From Deltaproteobacteria bacterium (GTDB taxonomy: Bacteria > Desulfobacterota > B13-G15 > RBG-16-54-18): DNA of 10,622 bases. The notes under the pieces are model-generated. The model was not told the DNA's origin and did not search any database. It saw nothing but the letters and a program-made list of their open reading frames with translations. The stretch lies in NCBI GenBank assembly GCA_003646745.1, contig QMLM01000036.1, positions 1 through 10,622 of the forward strand, written 5' to 3'. Positions 1 through 7,057 of this stretch are shown here, one piece after another (position 1 is the first letter of the stretch; every line of letters begins with the position of its first letter). A program made the translations under genes and the position numbers.

Positions 1-37
1 ATTCTCCTCCCCTGGGATAGATTTTGGGGAGGAGGAT
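1..37. other. GC-rich stem-loop upstream of the nth-mfd operon
   Basis: A 9-bp perfect inverted repeat pairs 4-12 (CTCCTCCCC) with 26-34 (GGGGAGGAG) around a 13-nt loop. Bases 1-3 and 35-37 extend it by two pairs and one G-U wobble. No T-run follows on either side, so it is not a textbook intrinsic terminator. It may be the end of an upstream transcript or a structured leader element. The window starts at its first base, so the full structure may be longer. Confidence 0.4.
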
Positions 38-110
38 AACCCCCTTTGAGTAGATTTTGATTTGATGAAACAATACCCCTTTGGAGTAGATTTCAAATGA
101 GGCAATCCGA
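18..110. repeat. three degenerate ~33-36 bp tandem repeat units
   Basis: The core TAGATTT(T) recurs at 18-25, 51-58 and 87-93, a spacing of 33 and then 36 bp. Units two and three are each preceded by a variant of CCCCTTTG(G)AG (41-50 and 76-86), and both contain a GATGAAACAAT/GAGGCAAT-like segment. The copies are imperfect and there are only three, so this is not a CRISPR array. The array sits just upstream of the putative promoter and may extend beyond the window edge. Confidence 0.4.
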
Positions 111-114
111 ATTA

Positions 115-144
115 TTGACTTTGTGGCCTTTTGTCTTTTAAGAT
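115..144 (+). promoter_or_regulatory. putative sigma70-type promoter for the nth-mfd operon
   Basis: TTGACT at 115-120 matches five of six bases of the -35 consensus. TAAGAT at 139-144 is an acceptable -10 element with an 18-nt spacer, in AT-rich DNA. Transcription would start near 151 and leave a leader of about 54 nt before the first gene. This rests on motif matching only. Confidence 0.4.
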
Positions 145-204
145 ATATAAATAAATTTTCCCATCAGGTTGGCGGAATTGAGGTTATTCAGGGGTTGATC
201 TTAG

Positions 205-915
205 TTGTCTATTCCTCCTGCAACTATCCAGGAAAAGGCGCTTGTTCTAGAGAAGGTCGCCAAGGCCTTGGAGGGGAGGTATGGAGTACCGCATGTAGAT
301 TCCCCCTCTGACCCCTTAGAGGTATTAATTTCCACCATTTTATCTCAAAACACCAACGATCACAACCGGGATTTGGCCTTTGAGGGATTGAAGAAGAGAT
401 TCCCTGATTGGAACGCTCTCTTAGAGGCAGATGGGCAAGAGATAGCCAAGGCTATCAGGGTGGGGGGGTTGTCCCGACAAAAGGCGATCAGGATAAAGGA
501 CATTCTGCGTTGGGTGCGGGAAAGGTGGGGGAGTTTAACCCTGGCTCCCATCTGTGAGATGGCGACAGAGGATGCTCTGAGGGTACTGCTCGGTTTGAGG
601 GGGGTGGGCCTTAAGACTGCCAAATGTGTATTGGCCTTTGGTTGTGGCAAGGATGTCTTCCCAGTGGATACCCATATCTTGAGGATTGCCAAACGTCTGG
701 GGTTTGTTCCGGCTAAGGTGGCAGCAGAGAAGGCTCATGAACTCCTGGCTCCTTTAATTCCCCCCGGCAAGGCGCTCTCTCTGCACCTAAATCTCATCAG
801 ATACGGGAGGCAAATTTGCCGCGCCAGAGGGCCGCGCTGTAGCGTCTGTCTCTTTCCAGAATTTTGCGTATTTTTACTGGAGCAGGGAAGTGAGACAGGA
901 GTGGCTCAAGGATAA
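205..915 (+). CDS. nth: endonuclease III-family DNA glycosylase/AP lyase
   Basis: This is a base-excision repair enzyme of the HhH-GPD family that removes oxidised pyrimidines and nicks abasic sites. The 236-residue product shows DPLEVLISTILSQNT near residues 36-50. A helix-hairpin-helix LRGVG lies at 131-135, followed by the position of the catalytic lysine (K137, in GLKTAK) and the catalytic aspartate (D155, in PVDTH). The C-terminus carries an exact C-X6-C-X2-C-X5-C iron-sulphur motif (C205, C212, C215, C221). The length is near the family norm. The start is TTG at 205: an in-frame TAG lies immediately before it, no ATG precedes the conserved core, and AGGGG at 190-194 is a possible ribosome site. 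The 3' end overlaps mfd by 26 nt. The family call is secure; the exact substrate (Nth versus a divergent endonuclease III-like paralogue) is less so. Confidence 0.9.
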   Translation: MSIPPATIQEKALVLEKVAKALEGRYGVPHVDSPSDPLEVLISTILSQNTNDHNRDLAFEGLKKRFPDWNALLEADGQEIAKAIRVGGLSRQKAIRIKDILRWVRERWGSLTLAPICEMATEDALRVLLGLRGVGLKTAKCVLAFGCGKDVFPVDTHILRIAKRLGFVPAKVAAEKAHELLAPLIPPGKALSLHLNLIRYGRQICRARGPRCSVCLFPEFCVFLLEQGSETGVAQG

Positions 916-3900
916 AGCGGATTCCCGAGGAGTCGTGGAGCTTTTGCGCCAAACAAAGCAGATTTGGCAGAGGGGAGAAAGGCTCATTGTCTCAGGTTTA
1001 GAGGGTGGAGCAAAGGGGTTTTTTATCAGCCTTCTGCTTAGAGAGATTACCCCTCTTTTGGTCGTTACCCCTGATCAAGATGCAGCAGAGGCCTTGTGGG
1101 AGGACATCCTCTTCTTTGCCCCTTCTGAGGAAAAGGGAAGGATCCACCTTTTCCCCTTTGATGGCATCCCGCAGGTGGACCTTCTTCCCCGTTGGGATCT
1201 TTATGGTCAAAGGATGAAGGTGCTGCGGTTGCTCATCGAGGGAGGGCTTTCCCTAGTTATCACCCCCCTTCATGGATTATTGGGCAAGATAATTTCTAAG
1301 GAGGACTTAGTTTCTTCCTTAATAAAGATCAAGGTGGGCCAGGAGATAGAGAGGGAGACGCTGTTAAGGGAACTCATATCAATGGGGTATAATCGGGTGG
1401 AAATGGTTGAAGAGAGGGGAGAGATGAGCCTGCGTGGGGGCATTATGGATATTTACCCCCTAGATAGCGAACTTCCCTTAAGGATGGAGTTTTTCGGTGA
1501 CCAAGTGGACTCCATTCGAACCTTTGATTTAGAGACGCAGAGATCATTGGAACATGTTGGGGAAGCCGTTATAACCCCCCTAAAAGTAGAGGGTGAAGGT
1601 ACTCTCTTTGATTATCTACCTTTGCAGGTTTTGGTTATGTTCGACAGTCCCTTCGAGGCAGAGAGAGAAGTAGAGGAATTCTGGGGGAAATTGCTGAAAT
1701 ATGGAAAGGAGGTGCAGTTTTTCCCACCTAAGGTGGTTTTGACCATGATTAAAGAGAGACCGACGGTGGAGATAGGGGGTTGGGATCTAAACCTACCGAG
1801 GGATCAAAGGCCTCCTCACGTCAGCGCGCATGTTTTCTCTAATGAAGAGCTAAGGAAGCAGATCAGGGCAGGAGGCTTGCGGGTGCTGGCGCACGAAGTT
1901 CAAAGGTGGCTGAAAGGGGGATGGGCGGTATATATCGCTGTGCAAACGTCAAGGCAGGCCAAGAGGATGGTAGAGATCTTGGAGGATTTGGGACTAAAAG
2001 TGGGTTTTAGGGATTTTTTCCCTTACTATCCCCTGAGAGATCGTGGCCGCCTGACAGTAGTGGTGGGAGATCTGCGAGCTGGTTTCCGCCTCCCGTCTGA
2101 GGGGCTGGCGGTGATGACCGAAGAAGAGATCTTCGGACTGAAAAGGAGGATTGGTAGAGGCAAGAGGGCGCAACCTACCCCTTTTTCCAATTTTGAGGAC
2201 CTCAAATTAGGAGATTATGTGGTGCACATCGACTATGGAATAGGGGTATATCGAGGGCTGGTAAGACTGGAGGGAGAGGGGGTGGAGAACGATTATCTCC
2301 TTATAGAGTATGATGGTGGGGATAAACTCTATGTACCGGTGGATCGGCTCAACCTCGTCCACAAGTACATCGGGACTGGAGACAAACCGCTCAAGTTAGA
2401 TAAGTTAGGGGGGATATCCTGGAGAAGGACCAAAAAGAGGGTTAAGCGGGCGGTTCAGCAAGTGGCCAAGGAACTCCTAGAGATATATGCTGCCCGTAAG
2501 GCCTTTCGGGGCTTTGCCTTCTCTCCCCCCGACGCCTATTTTAAAGAGTTTGAGGCGGCCTTCGAGTATGAGGAGACCCCTGACCAAGGCGAAGCCATCG
2601 AGCGGGTAATGGATGATATGGAAGAGCCTAGACCCATGGACAGATTGATCTGTGGGGACGTGGGCTATGGGAAGACAGAAGTGGCCATAAGAGCTGCTTT
2701 CAAGGCTGCCTTGGACAACAAGCAGGTGGCTGTTTTGGTGCCCACTACGGTCCTGGCACAACAACACTACGTGACCTTTACCTCCAGACTTAGGGGTTAT
2801 CCTGTAGTAGTGGAGAGTCTGAGCAGATTTAAACCCCCTGCCAAGCAGAGAGAGATCTTGCAACGCCTAAGGGAAGGGAAGATCGATATCATTATCGGGA
2901 CCCACCGCCTCCTCCAGGATGATGTCTCCTTTCGAGATCTTGGCCTCGTGATCATAGATGAAGAACACAGATTCGGTGTCTCCCATAAAGAGAAATTGAA
3001 GGAGATGAGGAAATTGGTGGACTGTCTAACCCTTACAGCTACTCCCATCCCTCGGACCCTCCAGATGTCTCTGTTGGGGATCAGGGATCTGAGTTTGATA
3101 AACACCCCTCCTCCCAATCGCCAGGCTATTCGTACCTATGTAGTAAACTTTGATCAGGAGATGATCAAAGAGGCGATCATCAAAGAGGTTAGCAGGGGCG
3201 GCCAGGTCTTCTTCGTCCACAACAGGGTGAAGGACATTGAAGGGGTGGCCACTATGTTAAGGGAGCTCGTGCCAGAGGTTCGGTTAGCTGTAGCCCATGG
3301 GCAGATGAGGGAGCGAAATTTAGAGGAAGTAATGTTAAAGTTTGTGGAAGGAGAAATAGACCTATTGGTCTGTACCAGTATAATCGAGTCCGGCTTGGAT
3401 ATTCCCAACGCCAACACTATTATCATCAACCATGCAGAGCGCTTTGGCTTGGCTGACCTTTATCAGCTGCGTGGTAGAGTGGGGAGATCCGCTCAGCGAG
3501 CTTTTGCCTATTTAATTGTTCCACCCCGGCAGCAGCTCTCCCGGGAGGCCCTTAAAAGACTCAGAGCCATTCAAGAATTAAGCGAGCTTGGCTCAGGTTT
3601 TAGGCTGGCTATGAGGGATTTAGAGATTAGGGGTGCGGGTAACATCTTAGGACATGTTCAATCCGGCCATATAGCTGAAGTAGGTTTTGAATTATACAAC
3701 AACCTCTTGGAGAAGGCCATAAGGGAGCTGAAGGGTGAGGAGGTGGAGGAACGAGTGACCCCTGAGATTCGCCTGCCCATTGATGCCTTTATCCCCGCTG
3801 ATTATATAGCTGATAACAATCAACGCCTTATCTTTTATAAAAGGCTTTCTCTTATAGAGGAGGAAAAGGAGATAGAGGCGATAGCGGAGGAGATGCGAGA

Positions 3901-4189
3901 TCGTTTCGGTCCTCTCCCCTCTCCTTTAGTAAATCTCTTGGAGGTTATCAGGTTGAAGATTTGGCTGAGTAAATTTTCCGTTCGAAGATTTGATTTTAGA
4001 GATAAGGTGGTAGTGTTGACCTTCTCCCCCGAGGGGGCATTTTCTCCACAGAAGTTGGTAAATCTCATTGAGAGGGGTAGTGGCAAGTATAGATTGACTC
4101 CGGGGATGAAATTGGTCTACACAACTGAGGCAAGGGATTGGATGGGTATGTTGATAGAGACCAGAAATATATTGCAAGGGTTGGTGTGA
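890..4189 (+). CDS. mfd: transcription-repair coupling factor Mfd
   Basis: Mfd is a cytoplasmic dsDNA translocase that removes RNA polymerase stalled at lesions and recruits UvrA. The 1099-residue product is slightly shorter than the roughly 1150 usual for the family and appears complete. The N-terminal UvrB-like module contains RGEMSLRGGIMDIYP at about 173-190. The CarD-like RNA-polymerase-interaction domain lies at about 440-500 (LGDYVVHIDYGIGVY). The helicase motor has Walker A GDVGYGKT (589-596), DEEH (690-693), TATPIPRT (716-723) and motif VI QLRGRVGRS (859-867). The Mfd/RecG-type TRG region follows, with RDLEIRGAGNILG. The C-terminal TRCF domain runs from about 956. The start is GTG at 890 with GGAG at 879-882, inside the end of nth, which suggests translational coupling of the two repair genes. 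All motor motifs look intact. Confidence 0.97.
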   Translation: MRQEWLKDKADSRGVVELLRQTKQIWQRGERLIVSGLEGGAKGFFISLLLREITPLLVVTPDQDAAEALWEDILFFAPSEEKGRIHLFPFDGIPQVDLLPRWDLYGQRMKVLRLLIEGGLSLVITPLHGLLGKIISKEDLVSSLIKIKVGQEIERETLLRELISMGYNRVEMVEERGEMSLRGGIMDIYPLDSELPLRMEFFGDQVDSIRTFDLETQRSLEHVGEAVITPLKVEGEGTLFDYLPLQVLVMFDSPFEAEREVEEFWGKLLKYGKEVQFFPPKVVLTMIKERPTVEIGGWDLNLPRDQRPPHVSAHVFSNEELRKQIRAGGLRVLAHEVQRWLKGGWAVYIAVQTSRQAKRMVEILEDLGLKVGFRDFFPYYPLRDRGRLTVVVGDLRAGFRLPSEGLAVMTEEEIFGLKRRIGRGKRAQPTPFSNFEDLKLGDYVVHIDYGIGVYRGLVRLEGEGVENDYLLIEYDGGDKLYVPVDRLNLVHKYIGTGDKPLKLDKLGGISWRRTKKRVKRAVQQVAKELLEIYAARKAFRGFAFSPPDAYFKEFEAAFEYEETPDQGEAIERVMDDMEEPRPMDRLICGDVGYGKTEVAIRAAFKAALDNKQVAVLVPTTVLAQQHYVTFTSRLRGYPVVVESLSRFKPPAKQREILQRLREGKIDIIIGTHRLLQDDVSFRDLGLVIIDEEHRFGVSHKEKLKEMRKLVDCLTLTATPIPRTLQMSLLGIRDLSLINTPPPNRQAIRTYVVNFDQEMIKEAIIKEVSRGGQVFFVHNRVKDIEGVATMLRELVPEVRLAVAHGQMRERNLEEVMLKFVEGEIDLLVCTSIIESGLDIPNANTIIINHAERFGLADLYQLRGRVGRSAQRAFAYLIVPPRQQLSREALKRLRAIQELSELGSGFRLAMRDLEIRGAGNILGHVQSGHIAEVGFELYNNLLEKAIRELKGEEVEERVTPEIRLPIDAFIPADYIADNNQRLIFYKRLSLIEEEKEIEAIAEEMRDRFGPLPSPLVNLLEVIRLKIWLSKFSVRRFDFRDKVVVLTFSPEGAFSPQKLVNLIERGSGKYRLTPGMKLVYTTEARDWMGMLIETRNILQGLV

Positions 4190-4224
4190 TATGATAGCCT
4201 TTTCAAAAAAACAGAGGGTGTAAA

Positions 4225-5091
4225 ATGGTACAAAAGGTGAAAATTTGGTGGTTGATGCCACTTCTTTTTTTAGTTTTGCTAATCCTGTCCTGCGACAAGA
4301 CCAAGCCCCCTCAGGGGAAAGAGCTGGCCAGGGTGAACGATCGTGTGATAACTCTTGAGGAATTTAATGAGGAGATGGAGCAGCTTCCACCTCATCTGAA
4401 ACCATTAATGGTTTCGGCAGAGGTGAGGAAGGAGTTTTTACAAAACATCATAGACCGGGAACTCCTCCTGCAGGAGGCTAGAAAAAAGGGGGTTGATAAG
4501 GATAAAGAGATTTTGGCCAAGGTAGAGAGGTTTAAAAGGGGGTTAATTATTGAGTCTGTTTTGGAGGAACTGCTGAAAGGGAAGGGGGAGGTCAGCGAAG
4601 AGGAGGCAAGGAATTATTATCGGGAGAACAAGGAAAAATTTTTGGTGGGTGAGAGGGTGAGGGTGAGGCATATTTTGGTGAAGACGCTGCCGGAGGCCAA
4701 GGAGATCAAAAAGAGGCTGAACAGAGGTGAGGACTTCATCAAATTAGCGAAGAAGTATTCCATCAGCCCTAGCAGGGAAAGGGGCGGTGATCTGGGATAT
4801 ATCGAAAGAGGAAAGGTGGGCAAGGAGTTTGAGCGGGTCGCCTTTTCCCTAAAGAGGCGGGGGGAAGTTAGTGATATTGTCAAAACTAACTTTGGCTATC
4901 ACATCATCCGTCTTGAGGATAGAAAGAAACCTCATCAGCGGACTTTTTCTGAGGTAAAAGAGGAGATTAGGAGCTTTCTGAGGGAAAAGAAGATGAGAGA
5001 AGTCCTCACAGCACATTTGAAGAAGCTGCGAGAGGGGTCAAAGATAGTCATAAATGAGGAATTGCTGAAAGCAGAGGAAGAGGGGAAATGA
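4225..5091 (+). CDS. parvulin-type peptidyl-prolyl isomerase lipoprotein (SurA/PrsA-like), first of three
   Basis: This is an exported folding factor that probably catalyses cis-trans isomerisation of proline bonds in envelope proteins. Residues 1-22 are a lipoprotein signal (K4, K6, then a hydrophobic stretch) ending in ILSC with C23 as the lipidation site. The +2 residue is Asp (D24), which in E. coli keeps a lipoprotein in the inner membrane; whether this holds here is unknown. A SurA N-type chaperone region spans about 34-140. A single parvulin domain lies at about 145-232 with both histidines of the parvulin pair (H149 in RHIL, H226 in GYHII) and GGDLG at 187-191. A charged helical tail follows. 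The start is ATG at 4225 with GAGGG at 4214-4218. It lies 35 nt after mfd and overlaps the next gene as ATGA. Which of the many ppiC/prsA names applies cannot be decided from the sequence. Confidence 0.88.
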   Translation: MVQKVKIWWLMPLLFLVLLILSCDKTKPPQGKELARVNDRVITLEEFNEEMEQLPPHLKPLMVSAEVRKEFLQNIIDRELLLQEARKKGVDKDKEILAKVERFKRGLIIESVLEELLKGKGEVSEEEARNYYRENKEKFLVGERVRVRHILVKTLPEAKEIKKRLNRGEDFIKLAKKYSISPSRERGGDLGYIERGKVGKEFERVAFSLKRRGEVSDIVKTNFGYHIIRLEDRKKPHQRTFSEVKEEIRSFLREKKMREVLTAHLKKLREGSKIVINEELLKAEEEGK

Positions 5092-6050
5092 GACATTGCT
5101 TGAAGCCTTTTGTGTTGTTCCCCATAATTTTGGCAATGGTGATCTCTTGTCAAAGGGATCTCTCTCCCCAGGTAGTGGCAGAGGTCAACGGCGATCCTAT
5201 TACCGTTGCAGAGTTTGTAGAGGAACTCTCTCCTTTGGTTGAGGGTTATCATACCCCTCCCTCGCCCCAAGAGAAAGAGGCCTTAGAAATGCTGAAGGAG
5301 GCCCTTCTAGATCAACTCATTGAGAAGAGGCTTATCCTTCAGGAAGCCCGAAGGATGAATATAACGGTTAGCGATGAAGAGCTGGAGGAGGTCTTTGCCG
5401 CGATTAGGAAAGGCTATCCCAAAGGGGGGTTTGAGGAGGTCATCAGGGGGGAAGGGATCTCCATGGCTCAATGGAAAGAGAGGTTGCGGCAGAGGATCCT
5501 AATCGAGAAGACCATCAACCGCGTGTGCCAGATTAGTCCTTCTGTTGAAGAGGTCACCTTAAGGGAGTATTATGAAGGGCATAAAGAGGAGTTTGTGGTA
5601 CCTGAGCAGGTGAGGGTACGGCAGATCGTGGTCCAAAGCCTCAGAGATGCAAAGAGGATTTTGAGGAAGTTAAAAAGAGGACAGCCCTTTGAGGAGCTAG
5701 CAAGGAGATATTCGAAGGGGCCAGAGGCTGAAGAGGGGGGCGACCTGGGTTTTTTTTCTCGGGGAGAGATGCCGGAGGAATTTGAGGTGGTCTTTTCCCT
5801 GAAGAAGGGAGAGATAAGTTCCATAGTGAAAAGCCCATATGGCTATCATATTTTTCAGGTAGTGGCCAAACGGCCTCAGGCCCAATTGGGCTTTGCAGCG
5901 GTGAAGGAAGAGATTAGAGAGAGAATCTTGCAGCAGAGGCAAAGAGAGGCCTTCCGAAATTGGTTGGCAAGATCGAAGAAGAAGGCAAAGATTAGGGTGA
6001 ACCGAAAGGTACTACTGGAGATTGGAGTCCTCACAAAAGGGGAAAAATAA
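5088..6050 (+). CDS. parvulin-type peptidyl-prolyl isomerase lipoprotein, second of three
   Basis: This is a paralogue of the gene before it: an exported chaperone/isomerase of 320 residues. The N-terminus has R2, H3 and K6, a hydrophobic stretch, and the lipobox MVISC with C21. Gln at +2 would not be an inner-membrane retention signal under the E. coli rule, so outer-membrane sorting is possible. A SurA N-type region spans about 28-165. The parvulin domain lies at about 173-260 with GGDLG at 217-221 and the C-terminal histidine H254 (GYHIF). The N-terminal histidine of the pair is replaced by Gln (Q179, in VRQIVV), which may weaken catalysis and favour a chaperone role. The ATG at 5088 overlaps the previous stop (ATGA), with AGGGG at 5081-5085. 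Translation of the two genes is therefore likely coupled. Confidence 0.87.
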   Translation: MRHCLKPFVLFPIILAMVISCQRDLSPQVVAEVNGDPITVAEFVEELSPLVEGYHTPPSPQEKEALEMLKEALLDQLIEKRLILQEARRMNITVSDEELEEVFAAIRKGYPKGGFEEVIRGEGISMAQWKERLRQRILIEKTINRVCQISPSVEEVTLREYYEGHKEEFVVPEQVRVRQIVVQSLRDAKRILRKLKRGQPFEELARRYSKGPEAEEGGDLGFFSRGEMPEEFEVVFSLKKGEISSIVKSPYGYHIFQVVAKRPQAQLGFAAVKEEIRERILQQRQREAFRNWLARSKKKAKIRVNRKVLLEIGVLTKGEK

Positions 6051-6054
6051 GAGG
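6049..6054 (+). promoter_or_regulatory. ribosome binding site deciding the surA-like start
   Basis: AAGAGG at 6049-6054 sits 9 nt before ATG 6064, while the in-frame TTG at 6022 lacks a convincing site. Starting at 6064 places a signal peptide directly at the N-terminus. Confidence 0.6.
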
Positions 6055-6063
6055 TTATTATCC

Positions 6064-7035
6064 ATGGAAAGGAAGATAGTCGGATTTCTTTTCTTCTTTT
6101 TTTTATTGATATCACCTCCTTCTTCAGGGAAAGTAGTGGATAGAGTAGTAGGGGTAGTGAATGGGGAGGTGATCACCCTTTCTGATCTTGATGAGGCCAT
6201 GACCAGATATGGAAAGGCCGCCCTCCAACAAGGCAAGAGCAATCCATTGGACAGGGAGATAAAGCTGTCCCAAGTCCGCAAAGAAGTTCTAGAGATGTTA
6301 ATTGAGGAAAAGCTCCTAGAGAGGATAGCTCTTAGATATGGCATCAAGGTTAAGGACGAAGAGGTGGACAAAACCATTGAGAAGATGAAGAAAGAGGGGA
6401 GAATAACCGATGCACAAATGAGGAGGGAGCTCGCCTCCCAAGGGTTCACTTTGGAGGGATATCGTCACTTTCTCAAGGCACAGATCAGAAAGGCTAGAAT
6501 AATAGAGAACTTTATAAAACCCAAGATATCCATGGATGAAGAGAAGATAAAAAAATACTACATTAATCATAGGGAGAGATATCAACGCCCCCCCCAGGTG
6601 AGGGTGAGCCAGATATTGGTCAAAGCTCCCCCAAATGCTACCCCCGAAGAATTGGAAGTGGCGGAGGCGAAGATGAAAAGGGTGTTGCAAAAGCTGCGAG
6701 AAGGGATGCAATTTGCAGAGGTGGCCATCCTTTATTCAGAAGACCCTGCAGCCAGTTCAGGAGGAGACCTCGGTTTTTTTAAAAAAGGAGAAATGATCCC
6801 TGCGCTCGAAGAAGTAGTTTTTGGGCTGGAGGTAGGGGAGGTGAGCGGAGTTATAAGAACTTCCCATGGGCTTCATCTGTTTAAAGTGACGGAAAAGAGG
6901 GAGGGGAGGGTTATACCTTACGAACAGATAAAGGAACAAGTGATGGAAGATTACTACCTGTCAGAGGTAAAGAGATTATATGCCAAGTGGTTGGAGGATT
7001 TGAGAAATCGCTCGAACGTGGAGGTGAAATTTTAG
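6064..7035 (+). CDS. surA: SurA-like periplasmic chaperone/peptidyl-prolyl isomerase, third of three
   Basis: This is a probable periplasmic chaperone for outer-membrane proteins. The 323-residue product begins with a Sec-type signal (R3, K4, hydrophobic 5-17, likely cleavage near 20-23) and has no lipobox cysteine. The mature protein opens with VVDRVVGVVNGEVITLSDLD, typical of SurA N-domains. A long helical N-domain runs to about 175, then one parvulin domain at about 178-277 with GGDLG at 233-237 and H271 (GLHLF). The first histidine of the parvulin pair is Gln (Q183, in VSQIL). E. coli SurA has about 430 residues and two parvulin domains; this one has a single domain. The start is ATG 6064 with AAGAGG at 6049-6054. 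A TTG at 6022 would add 14 polar residues before the signal peptide and is disfavoured. Position directly before pdxA matches the E. coli surA-pdxA order and supports the surA name. Confidence 0.82.
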   Translation: MERKIVGFLFFFFLLISPPSSGKVVDRVVGVVNGEVITLSDLDEAMTRYGKAALQQGKSNPLDREIKLSQVRKEVLEMLIEEKLLERIALRYGIKVKDEEVDKTIEKMKKEGRITDAQMRRELASQGFTLEGYRHFLKAQIRKARIIENFIKPKISMDEEKIKKYYINHRERYQRPPQVRVSQILVKAPPNATPEELEVAEAKMKRVLQKLREGMQFAEVAILYSEDPAASSGGDLGFFKKGEMIPALEEVVFGLEVGEVSGVIRTSHGLHLFKVTEKREGRVIPYEQIKEQVMEDYYLSEVKRLYAKWLEDLRNRSNVEVKF

Positions 7036-7057
7036 ATATCTTTAACATTCTTATGAG

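Noticed and set aside
18..110. Possible CRISPR array
   Set aside because: Only three poorly matching units without unique spacers of constant length, and no cas genes.
123..311. 62-residue plus-strand frame overlapping the start of nth
   Set aside because: It overlaps the convincingly coding nth frame, has no recognisable motif and no supportive start context.
2477..2863. 128-residue minus-strand frame inside mfd
   Set aside because: Shadow of the mfd helicase region, with composition expected from antisense reading.
4190..4224. Gap between mfd and the first parvulin as a terminator or promoter
   Set aside because: Only 35 nt, with no stem-loop and T-run and no convincing -35/-10 pair.
6022..6063. 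TTG at 6022 as an upstream start for the surA-like gene
   Set aside because: It would add 14 polar residues before the signal peptide and overlap the previous gene; ATG 6064 has a well-spaced AAGAGG.
6773..6787. T-run followed by A-run (TTTTTTTAAAAAAGG) as a programmed frameshift site
   Set aside because: The zero frame reads GGT TTT TTT AAA AAA GGA, which does not fit a -1 slippery heptamer, and the encoded GFFKKGEM is the normal parvulin sequence continuing in frame.
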